A stretch of 64,000 bases of DNA from an uncultured Lactobacillus sp. GTDB lineage: Bacteria; Bacillota; Bacilli; Lactobacillales; Lactobacillaceae. Location of the stretch: the NCBI RefSeq assembly GCF_948948975.1, contig NZ_CARBVX010000006.1:1-64000 (forward strand), written 5' to 3'. A program made the translations under genes and the position numbers. Below are positions 43,964 to 55,229 of this stretch, piece after piece. Each line of letters starts with the position of its first letter. Position 1 is the stretch's first letter. The notes under the pieces were generated by a model, which worked only from the letters and a program-made list of their open reading frames with translations, had not been told where the DNA came from and made no database searches.

Positions 43964-46564
43964 ATGGCTACCAATAAAGAAAAAATATATAAGTATATTC
44001 AAAAACAGTTTTTAAAAGATCAAGAAGATGGTGATGATAAAGGAGTCGATACTGAAGAAATCGTAGATTATTTGAATATTAAGCGATCAAATGCGAGTGC
44101 CTTACTTAATCAATTAGTAAAAGAGAATTTACTTGAAAAAACGACTACCAGACCAGTTCATTATCATTTATCATATAAAATTTGTCATAATGCTTTTGAT
44201 GATGTAGTTGGAAGTAACAATAGCTTAGCCGAATCTATCAGGCAAGCAAAAGCTGCAATAAACTTTCCTGGCGGAGCGTTGCCAATTCACATTGTGGCAA
44301 CACCTGGTAGTGGAACTACTTATTTTTCTAAGATAATTATCAAATACGCAAAAGATCAGAAAATAATTCCTGCAGATGCTACCTATCATGAAATAAATTG
44401 TCTTTTACTAGAGGATAAACCACAGCAGTTGAATGAAGAATTATTTGGTAAAGATGATAATATTGGTCTCCTTCAAAGATATAAAAATAGCGTTGTGATA
44501 ATTAATCACTATGAAAAATTGGATTCGGCTCAAATATATAGAATTAATCACATTTTAGATGAGTATAAGAATCAAAATAATAATTTGATAATTTTATCTA
44601 CTGTACCTACAAACGAAAATAAAATAAATATTCCAATTCAAATTAAACTGCCCCTATTCAATGAAAGACCTTTATCGGAAAAATTGACAATCATTGAAAT
44701 GATGTTTGAAAAGCAAGCTAAAAATTCAGGTAAGCCAATTATTGTAGGTTCAGATTTAGTTTTAGGACTTGCTAAACATGTGTATGATCGTGGTTTTAAA
44801 TCTTTAAGTAAACTAATTACTCTTGCAAGTGCAAAAGCATATTTAAGATCACTAGATAATAATGAATCTTCCATAAATATTAATCATGGAGATTTGCCAG
44901 ATACTTTTGTCTTTAATAAAACTTTAGATGTTAAAGATTTCCAAGAAGCTGAAGAATTAATTAATAATCGTGAGAGATTCATTTTCAAAGGTAATATTAA
45001 AGAGAATACTAACGATATAGAACGTAGATATGAAGAAAAATTATATAAGACACTAAATAATAAATATCAAAACTTATCACAAGAAGGATTAAGTCCAGAA
45101 AAAATTCAAAGAATTGTATTTACTAGAGTAGAAAAGCTTTTCAATGAATACGGATTTAAGAGAAGGGCAGATAATAATCCAAGAAATGCTGAAACTTTGC
45201 AAGAACTGAGTAAAATTGTTCCTCAAAATATAATTAACCTAACCAGTAAATTTTTAACTAAGGCATCTAAAAAGTTAGACCGAAAATTTAATCATAGTAT
45301 TTTTTATGGTTTGTGTTTACACATTAATTCAGTAATTAATTTAGGAACTAGTAGTCATCAAGAGATATCTGATCTAAAAATTATAAAAATTCGAGAGACG
45401 TATCCTAAAGAATATGATCTAACGCATGCTTTTGCAGCACAATTAAACGAATATTTACATTACTCTTTTGATGAGGAACAAATAATTAATTTGCTAATGT
45501 TTCTAATTGAGCCTAAACAGACTAAGGAACATCCAGTTGTACTATATGCAATGCATGGAAAAGGCGCAGCACATTGTTTAAGTGAGGTTACAAATAAACT
45601 AAATGATACATATAATTCTTTTGCCTATGATATGCAATTAAACAAGAGTCTGGATGAAGTTTATAGCGAATTACGGTCTTTGGTTCTAAAAATTAATCGT
45701 GGACAAGGGATTATTGTGATATATGATATGGGGTCATTTAAAGATATTTTTAATAGGATAATCGATGAGACCAACATTCCAATTCGTTTGATAAATATTC
45801 CTATTACCTTGGTAGGACTTGAAGTGACGCGACGGGCTTTAAATGCAACAAATATTGATGATATTTATCATGATGTATTGTCTAATTTGCAAACTTGGAA
45901 TAACAATACCGCTAATAATAAACAGAATATGATTATTACCTTATGTCACACAGGTGAAGGTGGAGCTGTTCAACTAAAGGATTATATTGAACAATATTCT
46001 CATTTACAGTTTGTAGTTAAAGCGATGAGTATATCTGATAGGGATGTATTAGCTAAGAACGTACAAGATCTGAGAAAAATCTACAACATTAGATCATTTA
46101 TTGGAACTTATAACCCAAATTTATTTGGGATTCCATTTATATCTATTACCAAAGTGTTTGAAAATAGTCATAAAGATCTAGATAAAATTTTAAGTTTTAT
46201 TCCCGTTCATTCTAATTCATCTACATACGATAGAATTTATGATTATTACAATGAAGAACTTAAATATACACCGGTAGATAAATTAAAGGAAACTATGCCA
46301 CAAGTTTTGGATTCTTTGAATGAACAATACGAGCTAAATGAGGATCAACGTATTGGAGTATTTACTCATATTGTTGGAATTATTGAAAATGCTCTCTCAG
46401 GCAAACCTAGACAACAGATAGATATAAATGTTCAAAAAATGCGAGCACTAGAGTCAGATTTTGCATATTTAGAAAAGGTACTTGCACCGGTGGAGAAAAA
46501 ATTTAATATGGTTTTCAATAATAGTGATTTATATACTATTGCTGCTATATTGAAAAAATTATAG
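43964..46564 (+). CDS. LevR-like PRD regulator with degenerate AAA+ domain
   Basis: An 866-residue regulator of the sigma-54-activator/PRD type: N-terminal DNA-binding helices (1-65), AAA+-like region (75-330), PRD1 (about 410-515, H in LCLHINSVI near 451), EIIA-like domain (about 520-630, MHGKGAAH), EIIB-like domain (about 655-740, LCHTGEGG) and a C-terminal PRD2. The Walker A site reads TPGSGTTYF, without the lysine; GAFTGA is missing after ELFG, and Walker B is VVIINHYEKL. It therefore cannot work as a normal sigma-54 ATPase. PTS phosphorylation should still tune it. It probably controls the PTS/glucosidase operon downstream. Confidence 0.85.
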   Translation: MATNKEKIYKYIQKQFLKDQEDGDDKGVDTEEIVDYLNIKRSNASALLNQLVKENLLEKTTTRPVHYHLSYKICHNAFDDVVGSNNSLAESIRQAKAAINFPGGALPIHIVATPGSGTTYFSKIIIKYAKDQKIIPADATYHEINCLLLEDKPQQLNEELFGKDDNIGLLQRYKNSVVIINHYEKLDSAQIYRINHILDEYKNQNNNLIILSTVPTNENKINIPIQIKLPLFNERPLSEKLTIIEMMFEKQAKNSGKPIIVGSDLVLGLAKHVYDRGFKSLSKLITLASAKAYLRSLDNNESSININHGDLPDTFVFNKTLDVKDFQEAEELINNRERFIFKGNIKENTNDIERRYEEKLYKTLNNKYQNLSQEGLSPEKIQRIVFTRVEKLFNEYGFKRRADNNPRNAETLQELSKIVPQNIINLTSKFLTKASKKLDRKFNHSIFYGLCLHINSVINLGTSSHQEISDLKIIKIRETYPKEYDLTHAFAAQLNEYLHYSFDEEQIINLLMFLIEPKQTKEHPVVLYAMHGKGAAHCLSEVTNKLNDTYNSFAYDMQLNKSLDEVYSELRSLVLKINRGQGIIVIYDMGSFKDIFNRIIDETNIPIRLINIPITLVGLEVTRRALNATNIDDIYHDVLSNLQTWNNNTANNKQNMIITLCHTGEGGAVQLKDYIEQYSHLQFVVKAMSISDRDVLAKNVQDLRKIYNIRSFIGTYNPNLFGIPFISITKVFENSHKDLDKILSFIPVHSNSSTYDRIYDYYNEELKYTPVDKLKETMPQVLDSLNEQYELNEDQRIGVFTHIVGIIENALSGKPRQQIDINVQKMRALESDFAYLEKVLAPVEKKFNMVFNNSDLYTIAAILKKL

Positions 46565-46619
46565 AAAGAAAAAAGATAGCTTATTCAACATGATGTTGAT
46601 TGAACTATCTTTTTTCTTT
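46564..46619. terminator. Bidirectional terminator
   Basis: AAAGAAAAAAGATAG / CTATCTTTTTTCTTT arms, between convergent genes. Confidence 0.88.
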
Positions 46620-47036
46620 GAATTTTTGTACACCATTAGCTAACTTATTAAGTTCTTCTTGTGCACTTCTGTGATACATAAAATCATAAAATAAATTAGC
46701 TAGTTTATTATGTTGCTCAGGATCATAAGTTTGAATATCTTCAGTTAAAGTGATTTTACAACCCTTATTTGTATCCTTAGTTGCATAATCAGCAGTAACC
46801 ACTTCTCCTAAACTAGTAAAAGTTGCAGAATAGATCTTATTACGCTCGAATTTGTTGATAACAACTTTAGTGTTTATAGTTCCATCTCTTCCCTTTAGAG
46901 CGTAGTGGGTTCCAGCTGCGATTTTTACATTTTTATTGTTATTTCGTGCTTTTTTGATTTCTTTAGTCAATGAATCCTCTATATAGTCAAAGAAATCATT
47001 AGCTGAAAAATCAAATGTTCTAATAATTTTCACCAT
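46605..47036 (-). CDS. DUF3284-like protein
   Basis: A 143-residue soluble protein. MVKIIRTFDFSANDFFDYIE and the YDPEQHNKLANLFYDFMYHR tail fit DUF3284, a family of unknown function commonly found beside beta-glucoside PTS genes, as here. ATG 47036 is preferred; the frame to 47078 adds unrelated hydrophobic residues. Its stop lies within the bidirectional terminator arm. Confidence 0.7.
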   Translation of the reverse strand: MVKIIRTFDFSANDFFDYIEDSLTKEIKKARNNNKNVKIAAGTHYALKGRDGTINTKVVINKFERNKIYSATFTSLGEVVTADYATKDTNKGCKITLTEDIQTYDPEQHNKLANLFYDFMYHRSAQEELNKLANGVQKFKEKR

Positions 47037-47123
47037 ACTTAAAGTATAAGCGGAAATATAAAAAATAAAAGAACACAAAAAAATTTGGAAATGATTAAAA
47101 AATATAAACAGAAAAATGTTGGC

Positions 47124-47200
47124 TATACACTAATCGAAAAAATCAAAACTATAAATATACACTATTTACTAAATAAGTTTTGAAAAGTGATTAGTGTATA
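47124..47200. repeat. Perfect 12-base inverted repeat upstream of the PTS operon
   Basis: TATACACTAATC (47124-47135) and GATTAGTGTATA (47189-47200), 53 bases apart. Two further TATACAC/GTGTATA half-motifs lie nearby (around 47156 and 47262). Likely binding sites for the LevR-like regulator or for DNA looping. Confidence 0.5.
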
Positions 47201-47273
47201 TTTTAGCTATTTAAAAGTTAAAAATAATAGTTTCCTGTATACACAAAATTTTTTTGCTAATTTGTGTATATTA

Positions 47274-47287
47274 TGAAAGCGCTTTAT
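47274..47287. promoter_or_regulatory. CRE (CcpA site) of the PTS operon
   Basis: TGAAAGCGCTTTAT matches TGWAARCGYTWNCW at 13 of 14 positions; predicts carbon catabolite repression. Confidence 0.75.
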
Positions 47288-47323
47288 TATAAAACTGTAA
47301 GTTAAATAGAGGAGAGATAAAAG

Positions 47324-47662
47324 ATGGAAGCAGTAAATTCAAAAGCTGAAGACATCGCAATGGCTATTATCGCAAATTCAGGTGATGGAAGATCAAAAGC
47401 TTTTAATGCGTTGACTGAAGCTGAAAATGGAAACTTTGATAAAGCGGAACAACTAATTAAGGAATCAAGTGAAGCAATTGGTAAAGCACACGATGTGCAA
47501 ACTCAAATGCTAATTGATGAAGCAAACGGAAAAAAGACTGAGTTCAGTATTTTAACTATCCATGCTCAAGATCACTTTATGACAAGTTTATTAGCAAATG
47601 ATTTGATTAAACACATGATTAAAATGCAAGAAGAAATTAATAGCTTAAAGGAGGAAAAATAA
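47324..47662 (+). CDS. PTS lactose/cellobiose-type IIA component
   Basis: A 112-residue helical EIIA. SILTIHAQDHFMTSLLANDL (about 75-94) contains the histidine that receives phosphate from HPr. It forms a trimer in this family. Preceded by GAGGAGAGA; followed 2 bases later by the IIB gene. First gene of a four-gene operon for a beta-glucoside. Confidence 0.92.
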   Translation: MEAVNSKAEDIAMAIIANSGDGRSKAFNALTEAENGNFDKAEQLIKESSEAIGKAHDVQTQMLIDEANGKKTEFSILTIHAQDHFMTSLLANDLIKHMIKMQEEINSLKEEK

Positions 47663-47664
47663 TT

Positions 47665-47976
47665 ATGAAATACAATATTTTACTTTTATGTGCAGGTGGT
47701 ATGTCAACAAGTATCTTAATGAAAAAGTTAGATAAATACGCTTCAGAGAATCATATTGATGTAAATATTAAAGCAACTGGTTTATCTTCAGATTCTTATG
47801 TCGAAGAGGCTAAAAATTTTGATGTGATTCTAATGGGACCACAAGTATCCTACAGAATTGATGAAGTTAGAAAAGCAACGCAGATGCCAGTAGAAGCAAT
47901 TCCTCCTACAGATTATGCGTTAGGAAATGCAAAAAAGATTTTTGCAATAGCTAAAAAACTTGAGGATGAGAAGTAG
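47665..47976 (+). CDS. PTS cellobiose-type IIB component
   Basis: A 103-residue EIIB with the active cysteine in ILLLCAGGMSTSILM (about residue 9) and MGPQVSYRIDEV. It passes phosphate from IIA to the sugar on IIC. AAAGGAGG overlaps the end of the IIA gene. Related to, but distinct from, the stand-alone IIB at 43.5 kb. Confidence 0.93.
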   Translation: MKYNILLLCAGGMSTSILMKKLDKYASENHIDVNIKATGLSSDSYVEEAKNFDVILMGPQVSYRIDEVRKATQMPVEAIPPTDYALGNAKKIFAIAKKLEDEK

Positions 47977-47999
47977 ATGTCACTCATAGGAGGAGAAAA

Positions 48000-49337
48000 A
48001 TGGATAAGCTTTTTAATAGTAAATTCATGCAGACCCTACAGAAGTGGGGACAAGATTTAGGAAAAAATAAATTTGTTTCTTCACTTCAATCAGGAATGAT
48101 GGCATTAATGGGAGTTTTAATGGTGGGAGCCATTTTCCAAATTATTCAAAGTGTATTGGGACCATCAATGCTGAAGGCCATATCAGCAACTAGCCCATGG
48201 TATGCATATTTAAATATCCCATATCAATTCACGATGAATTCTATTGCTTTATGGGTAGTGGCATTAATGTCCTTCCAATATGCACGAAAATTAGATTTAA
48301 CAAGTCCCTTAATTTCAATGCTTGATGCATTGGTAGTATTTATGGCAGTATGTGCACCAATTTCTACTGATAAAGCAGGTGTTATAAGTTTGAATTCAAC
48401 CTATTTATCGGCTCAAGGGATGTTTATCGGATTTTTAGTAGTTTTTGTAGTGATTCAAATTGAACATTTTTGTTACACCAAAAATATAAGAATAAAAATG
48501 CCAGACGTTGTCCCACAATTTTTACAAGATGGTTTTGCAGCTATTATTCCTTTACTGATTGAATTAGTAGTATTTCTGGCAGTTCACATTATTGTTGTAT
48601 CTGTAACAGCTGGAAAATATACTTTAGCTTCTGGTTTTATGGCATTAATTTCTACACCATTAAATGCTTTAGTATCAACTCCTGGTATGTTTGTATTAGT
48701 CTTTATAGCCTTACTTTTATGGACATTTGGTATTCATGGTTCTCTAATAGTAGGTTCAATATTAATGCCAATCACTATTCAAGCAATTGGTGTGAACGCT
48801 GCTCTTCATGCTTCAGGCAAAGCCTTACAATTTAATGCTGTATTTTTGATGAATGCTATGTCAGTTGTAGGTGGTACTGGTAACACATTCCCACTCGTAT
48901 TAATGGGATTAAAAGCAAAATCTAAACAAATTAAAGCCGTATCAAAGGTCTCATTAATTCCAGGATGGTTTAACATTAATGAACCTGTTACATTTGGTAT
49001 GCCAATTATGTATAACCCAATATTAGCAATTCCATACATTTTGAACGTAATGGTAGTAATGATATTAACTCTAATTGGTTATAAGATCGGATTACTAGTT
49101 CCTGCATGGATTCCAGTTATTGCTAACTTACCAATTGGATTTATGGATTTCTTACAAACATTATCTTGGAAGAATATTGTGTGGGACTATCTAATGATTA
49201 TTCCATCAGCTCTAATTTGGTTCCCATTCTTTAAAGTTTATGACAAACAGCTTTATGCACAAGAACAACAAAAGGCTAAAGAAGAGCAAGAAGAATCAGA
49301 TGAAGAAACTGCCGATAGTTCAACTACTATGGCTTAA
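48000..49337 (+). CDS. PTS cellobiose-type IIC permease
   Basis: A 445-residue membrane channel with about ten segments. LWTFGIHGSLIVGSILMPI and PGWFNINEPVTFGMPIMYNP are the conserved IIC motifs (the NEPV glutamate is in the sugar site). An acidic C-terminal tail (KEEQEESDEETADSS) follows the last segment. It carries a beta-glucoside in and phosphorylates it with IIB. Strong AGGAGG ribosome binding site. Confidence 0.93.
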   Translation: MDKLFNSKFMQTLQKWGQDLGKNKFVSSLQSGMMALMGVLMVGAIFQIIQSVLGPSMLKAISATSPWYAYLNIPYQFTMNSIALWVVALMSFQYARKLDLTSPLISMLDALVVFMAVCAPISTDKAGVISLNSTYLSAQGMFIGFLVVFVVIQIEHFCYTKNIRIKMPDVVPQFLQDGFAAIIPLLIELVVFLAVHIIVVSVTAGKYTLASGFMALISTPLNALVSTPGMFVLVFIALLLWTFGIHGSLIVGSILMPITIQAIGVNAALHASGKALQFNAVFLMNAMSVVGGTGNTFPLVLMGLKAKSKQIKAVSKVSLIPGWFNINEPVTFGMPIMYNPILAIPYILNVMVVMILTLIGYKIGLLVPAWIPVIANLPIGFMDFLQTLSWKNIVWDYLMIIPSALIWFPFFKVYDKQLYAQEQQKAKEEQEESDEETADSSTTMA

Positions 49338-49353
49338 TAAAAGATGTATCTAA

Positions 49354-50841
<1,488 letters not shown>

Positions 50842-50852
50842 AATTAGATAGC

Positions 50853-50891
50853 AAAAAAGTCTTTAGAGTGAAAACTCTAAGGACTTTTTTT
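50853..50891 (+). terminator. Terminator of the PTS operon
   Basis: AAAAAAGTC-TTTAGAGT / ACTCTAAG-GACTTTTTTT, loop GAAA. Confidence 0.92.
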
Positions 50892-50996
50892 GACCACTTA
50901 GAACTATAAAATGACCGCTTAGTTAATTTCACTAGATTTTAATCTTACATTCATGTTTAATATAATTATCGAAAATGAAACAAGGAAGTGAGAATT

Positions 50997-51455
50997 GTGA
51001 AAGTTAAGCTTGAACTTGATCCAGATCAGAAGGAAACAGAAATAACCATTCATGCTGGCAAGTTAACGCCTGAAATAGAAAGAATTTATCAACAACTTCA
51101 AATGGATTCAGATCATCCTGACCAAATTGAGGGAATGATGGACAACACTTCCTACTATTTAAGTATTAATGATATTTTGTTTTTTGAAACAGACGCTAAG
51201 CAAGTAATGGCGCACACGACTAGAGAAGCATATTTTGTTAAGTACAAATTATATGAATTAGAAAACTTATTAAGTGGACAGTTCATGCGGGTATCAAAAT
51301 CGACAATTTTAAATTTAGATCAGATTTATGCTATTACAAAATCGATCTCTAATTGTCAGATTAAATTTCATGATTCATATAAGACAGTCTATGTTTCTAG
51401 ACGATATTATCGAGATTTAAATGATAGATTAAAAGAGAGAAGGGCATTATCATGA
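50997..51455 (+). CDS. LytTR-domain transcriptional regulator
   Basis: A 152-residue stand-alone LytTR protein: short N-terminal part then the DNA-binding domain (about 55-150) with LSINDILFFETDAKQVMAHT and FMRVSKSTILNLDQI. No receiver domain. GTG 50997 is preferred since AAGGA is about 10 bases upstream; GTG 50988 abuts that site. The next gene overlaps by 4 bases and encodes a membrane protein, as in LytTR regulatory systems where a membrane partner restrains the regulator. Confidence 0.85.
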   Translation: MKVKLELDPDQKETEITIHAGKLTPEIERIYQQLQMDSDHPDQIEGMMDNTSYYLSINDILFFETDAKQVMAHTTREAYFVKYKLYELENLLSGQFMRVSKSTILNLDQIYAITKSISNCQIKFHDSYKTVYVSRRYYRDLNDRLKERRALS

Positions 51456-52210
51456 GAAAGGCCAGTTTTGGAAGGATTCTTTGGGGCTTAGGCTTGCTTG
51501 CAGCAGCCGCATTTTTAGTTTTAGATCAGCTGCATTTAATTCCAGTCGAATTAGGATTCTGGACAATTTTTTGGACTGTAGTATTTGTAGCGACATTAAT
51601 TACTTCCCTAATTAATAGAAGTTTAGGCGGGACAATTTTTTCGATTGCATTTTTATTAATTATCTATGCAAAGCCCCTTCACATTGAAAGTATTGTTCCT
51701 TGGACAGTGCTTTTAGCAGCATTTTTGGTTTGGGGAGGTTTAAGATTAATCTTCAAAAAAAGTTGGAAGCCAACTGTAATTATTAATGGTGAAAAAATCA
51801 GTACTAATTGGTCTGACTTAAAGGCACCTCATAAATTTAAAGCTGAACATGTATTTTCTGATACAACAAGTTCAGATAATGGCGACAATATTGTAATTAG
51901 TGAAAAAATGTCTTCTACTTCACGTTATGTTCATTCACAGCATTTAGAGACAGTAACGATAAATGTTTCAATGGGAGACGTTAATGTCTACCTTGATTCA
52001 GCAAAGCCAGCTGGGGATGAAGTTATTGCTAACGTGAATATGTCAATGGGAGATTTAACCTTCTACATTCCAACGTCTTGGCGGGTAGACAATCAATTAA
52101 ATCAAGGATTCAATGATATTACTATTGATGGGGATCAACCAGCAGAGGGACCAACTTTAGTGCTTCAAGGCCGCGCCAATATGGGAGATATTACTGTTAA
52201 GAGGGTTTAA
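51452..52210 (+). CDS. LiaF-like membrane protein
   Basis: A 252-residue protein with four N-terminal membrane segments (about 8-105) and a C-terminal beta-rich domain (about 110-252) with repeats such as VSMGDVNVYL, MSMGDLTFYI and NMGDITVKRV, the pattern of LiaF/DUF2154 cell-envelope stress proteins. It overlaps the LytTR gene (ATGA), so it probably senses membrane or cell-wall stress and inhibits the regulator. Confidence 0.82.
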   Translation: MRKASFGRILWGLGLLAAAAFLVLDQLHLIPVELGFWTIFWTVVFVATLITSLINRSLGGTIFSIAFLLIIYAKPLHIESIVPWTVLLAAFLVWGGLRLIFKKSWKPTVIINGEKISTNWSDLKAPHKFKAEHVFSDTTSSDNGDNIVISEKMSSTSRYVHSQHLETVTINVSMGDVNVYLDSAKPAGDEVIANVNMSMGDLTFYIPTSWRVDNQLNQGFNDITIDGDQPAEGPTLVLQGRANMGDITVKRV

Positions 52211-52227
52211 AATATCCTTGTTTCAAT

Positions 52228-52256
52228 TTGATGAGAAAATAAAAAAGAAGTAGAAT
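52228..52256 (+). promoter_or_regulatory. Promoter of antisense-RNA copy A
   Basis: TTGATG, 17-base spacer, TAGAAT; exactly 270 bases before the equivalent of copy B. Confidence 0.55.
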
Positions 52257-52262
52257 ATTTAT

Positions 52263-52390
52263 AGCATAAAAAAAGAGAGCTACTGGTAATAGCTCTCACA
52301 AAGCACAAGCCGCTAAAATGCGGTGGTAAAGATTGATAACAAACAAAAAAGTCGCTAGCAACTCAGCCAAAAGTTATCAAGCGGCTTTTT
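52263..52390 (+). ncRNA. Putative antitoxin RNA, copy A
   Basis: Predicted about 128-nt transcript: a GAGAGCTA-CTGGTAA-TAGCTCTC hairpin near the 5' end and a terminator at the 3' end. Ends are inferred from promoter and hairpin. Confidence 0.45.
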
Positions 52391-52398
52391 AGTTTGCT

Positions 52399-52496
52399 CT
52401 ATTTTTTCTTCCACAAGTCGTGGATAGACTTTATTAGTCTTTTTACAGCTTGCGCCAACTTGTTTGTATCGTTTACTAGTTTTATTAAAGCTAGAA
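52399..52496 (-). pseudogene. Truncated toxin-like frame, copy A
   Basis: On the minus strand it keeps the C-terminal 31 or so residues (LIKLVNDTNKLAQAVKRLIK...) of the copy B peptide, but sequence upstream of 52496 diverges and supplies no membrane segment, start codon or ribosome binding site. A degenerate duplicate. Confidence 0.5.
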
Positions 52497-52497
52497 A

Positions 52498-52526
52498 TTG
52501 AACTTATAAATGTAATGCTGTAAACT
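52498..52526 (+). promoter_or_regulatory. Promoter of antisense-RNA copy B
   Basis: TTGAAC, 17-base spacer, TAAACT; start expected near 52533. Confidence 0.6.
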
Positions 52527-52532
52527 ATGTAT

Positions 52533-52660
52533 AGCATGAAAAAAGAGAGCTACTGGTAATAGCTCTCACAAAGCACAAGCCGCTAAAAGTGCGGTGGCAA
52601 ATATTGATGCAAACAAAAAAGTCGCTAGCAACTCAGCCAAAAGTTATTGAGCGGCTTTTT
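52533..52660 (+). ncRNA. Putative antitoxin RNA, copy B
   Basis: Predicted from its promoter to the shared terminator. It has the GAGAGCTA/TAGCTCTC hairpin and a CCGC/GCGG motif. Its last 45 nt would overlap the 3' end of the opposing toxin mRNA at the common bidirectional terminator, as in BsrG/SR4- and Fst-type loci. Confidence 0.5.
52615..52660. terminator. Shared bidirectional terminator
   Basis: AAAAAAGTCGCT / AGCGGCTTTTT arms around a 23-base loop; an equivalent in copy A lies at about 52345-52390. Confidence 0.7.
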
Positions 52661-52668
52661 CATTTGCT

Positions 52669-52821
52669 CTATTTTCTCTTCCACAAATCGTGGATAGGCT
52701 TTATCAGTCTTTTTACAGCTTGCGCCAACTTGTCTGCATCGTTTACTAGTTTTATTAAAGCTAGAACAACACAATCCAAGAGACCAATAAAGGTAAGGAC
52801 AGCACCAAAAAAGGCTGTCAT
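52669..52821 (-). CDS. Putative type I toxin (small membrane peptide)
   Basis: A 50-residue peptide: an N-terminal membrane helix (MTAFFGAVLTFIGLLDCVVL), then an amphipathic basic tail ending KRLIKPIHDLWKRK. This is the shape of membrane-acting type I toxins, though I cannot place it in a named family. GGGAGG (52835-52840) precedes the ATG by 13 bases, longer than ideal. A minus-strand promoter TTAAAC-N17-TATACG (52906-52934) would give a long leader. Its mRNA would run head-on into the antisense RNA at the shared terminator. Confidence 0.5.
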   Translation of the reverse strand: MTAFFGAVLTFIGLLDCVVLALIKLVNDADKLAQAVKRLIKPIHDLWKRK

Positions 52822-52905
52822 AAAGCAAAGTGTACCTCCCTTCAGTAAGACTCTGAACAACAGTTATTACACCATTGGCATCATCCCCTCAAGCAAAAGT
52901 ACTAC

Positions 52906-52934
52906 CGTATATTTAACTTTTTGTGCTTGTTTAA
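52906..52934 (-). promoter_or_regulatory. Possible toxin promoter
   Basis: On the minus strand TTAAAC, 17-base spacer, TATACG, about 85 bases before the toxin ATG. Confidence 0.35.
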
Positions 52935-52988
52935 TTTTATCAAAAAATTACCAAAATTAATCTACATTTATGAGTAAATTAGCACTTT

Positions 52989-53015
52989 TTAGCACTCTGG
53001 CTACAAAAGTGCTAA
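52989..53015. promoter_or_regulatory. CIRCE element 1 (HrcA operator)
   Basis: TTAGCACTC-N9-AAGTGCTAA, one mismatch to the CIRCE consensus; lies upstream of the promoter. Confidence 0.85.
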
Positions 53016-53032
53016 TTTTTGTGTCTAAATAC

Positions 53033-53061
53033 TTGCTTTTCTTTTATAAACAATGTACTAT
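53033..53061 (+). promoter_or_regulatory. groESL promoter
   Basis: TTGCTT, 17-base spacer, TACTAT, located between the two CIRCE elements. Confidence 0.65.
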
Positions 53062-53073
53062 CGTAATTGTAAG

Positions 53074-53100
53074 TTAGCACTTATGATATATGAGTGCTAA
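53074..53100. promoter_or_regulatory. CIRCE element 2 (HrcA operator)
   Basis: TTAGCACTT-N9-GAGTGCTAA just downstream of the start site. HrcA binding here represses groESL until heat stress. Confidence 0.93.
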
Positions 53101-53143
53101 GTAATATAATTATAGATTTAAATTATGTACAGGAGGGACTAAC

Positions 53144-53428
53144 GTGTTACAACCAATCGGTGATCGCGTGATCGTTAAAGTAAAAGACGAAGAAGAAGAA
53201 AAAGTTGGAGGCATTGTCCTGGCTTCTAACGCTAAAGAAAAGCCTCAAATGGGCGAAATTATTGCCGTAGGAAATGGTAAGCGCAACGTAAATGGCGACT
53301 TAATTCCTATGTCAGTTGCAAAAGGTGAAACTGTATTCTTTGATAAATACTCTGGCACTAACTTGAAGTACGAAGGCGAAAAGTACTTAGTTCTTCGTGA
53401 AAGCGACTTATTAGCTGTCGTTAAGTAA
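53144..53428 (+). CDS. groES: Co-chaperonin GroES
   Basis: A 94-residue Gro[22 protein letters not shown], with the mobile loop [19 protein letters not shown] that docks on GroEL. It caps the folding chamber. The start is GTG at 53144, 8 bases after AGGAGGG. Heat-shock control by two CIRCE elements. groEL follows after about 30 bases. Confidence 0.97.
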   Translation: MLQPIGDRVIVKVKDEEEEKVGGIVLASNAKEKPQMGEIIAVGNGKRNVNGDLIPMSVAKGETVFFDKYSGTNLKYEGEKYLVLRESDLLAVVK

Positions 53429-53443
53429 TAAAATTTGAAATAA

Positions 53444-55090
<1,647 letters not shown>

Positions 55091-55131
55091 TTTAGAAACT
55101 AATTACATTTACTAATTTAATAGATTGATAA

Positions 55132-55168
55132 AACACTCCATGATTTTTGATAATCATGGAGTGTTTTT
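55132..55168 (+). terminator. Terminator of groESL
   Basis: AACACTCCATGATT / AATCATGGAGTGTT then T-run. Confidence 0.93.
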
Positions 55169-55229
55169 GTGTAGTAGAGTATAATATCTTAATAAAAAAT
55201 TACAGTTTAATTTTCTATTAAGAAAGAAG

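Larger units (their letters stand above)
52260..52496. repeat. Direct repeat unit A (237 bp)
   Basis: Runs from the start of the antisense RNA through a bidirectional terminator and the 3' part of the toxin-like frame. It recurs at 52530-52766 with roughly 15 differences, at a period of 270 bases. Confidence 0.9.
52530..52766. repeat. Direct repeat unit B (237 bp)
   Basis: Second copy of the unit at 52260-52496; this copy is joined to a complete toxin-like frame. Confidence 0.9.

Noticed and set aside
47201..47323. Sigma-54 promoter before the PTS operon
   Set aside because: A TTGCT is present near 47254 but there is no GG-containing -24 element at the needed distance.
52625..52828. Alternative minus-strand frame (TTG start) over the toxin candidate
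   Set aside because: Spacing to GGGAGG is better, but the product is a cysteine/tryptophan-rich jumble without membrane-helix-plus-tail design; the other frame looks real.
52589..52960. 123-residue plus-strand frame across repeat B
   Set aside because: No ribosome binding site; it runs through the terminator and opposes the toxin frame; a chance shadow.
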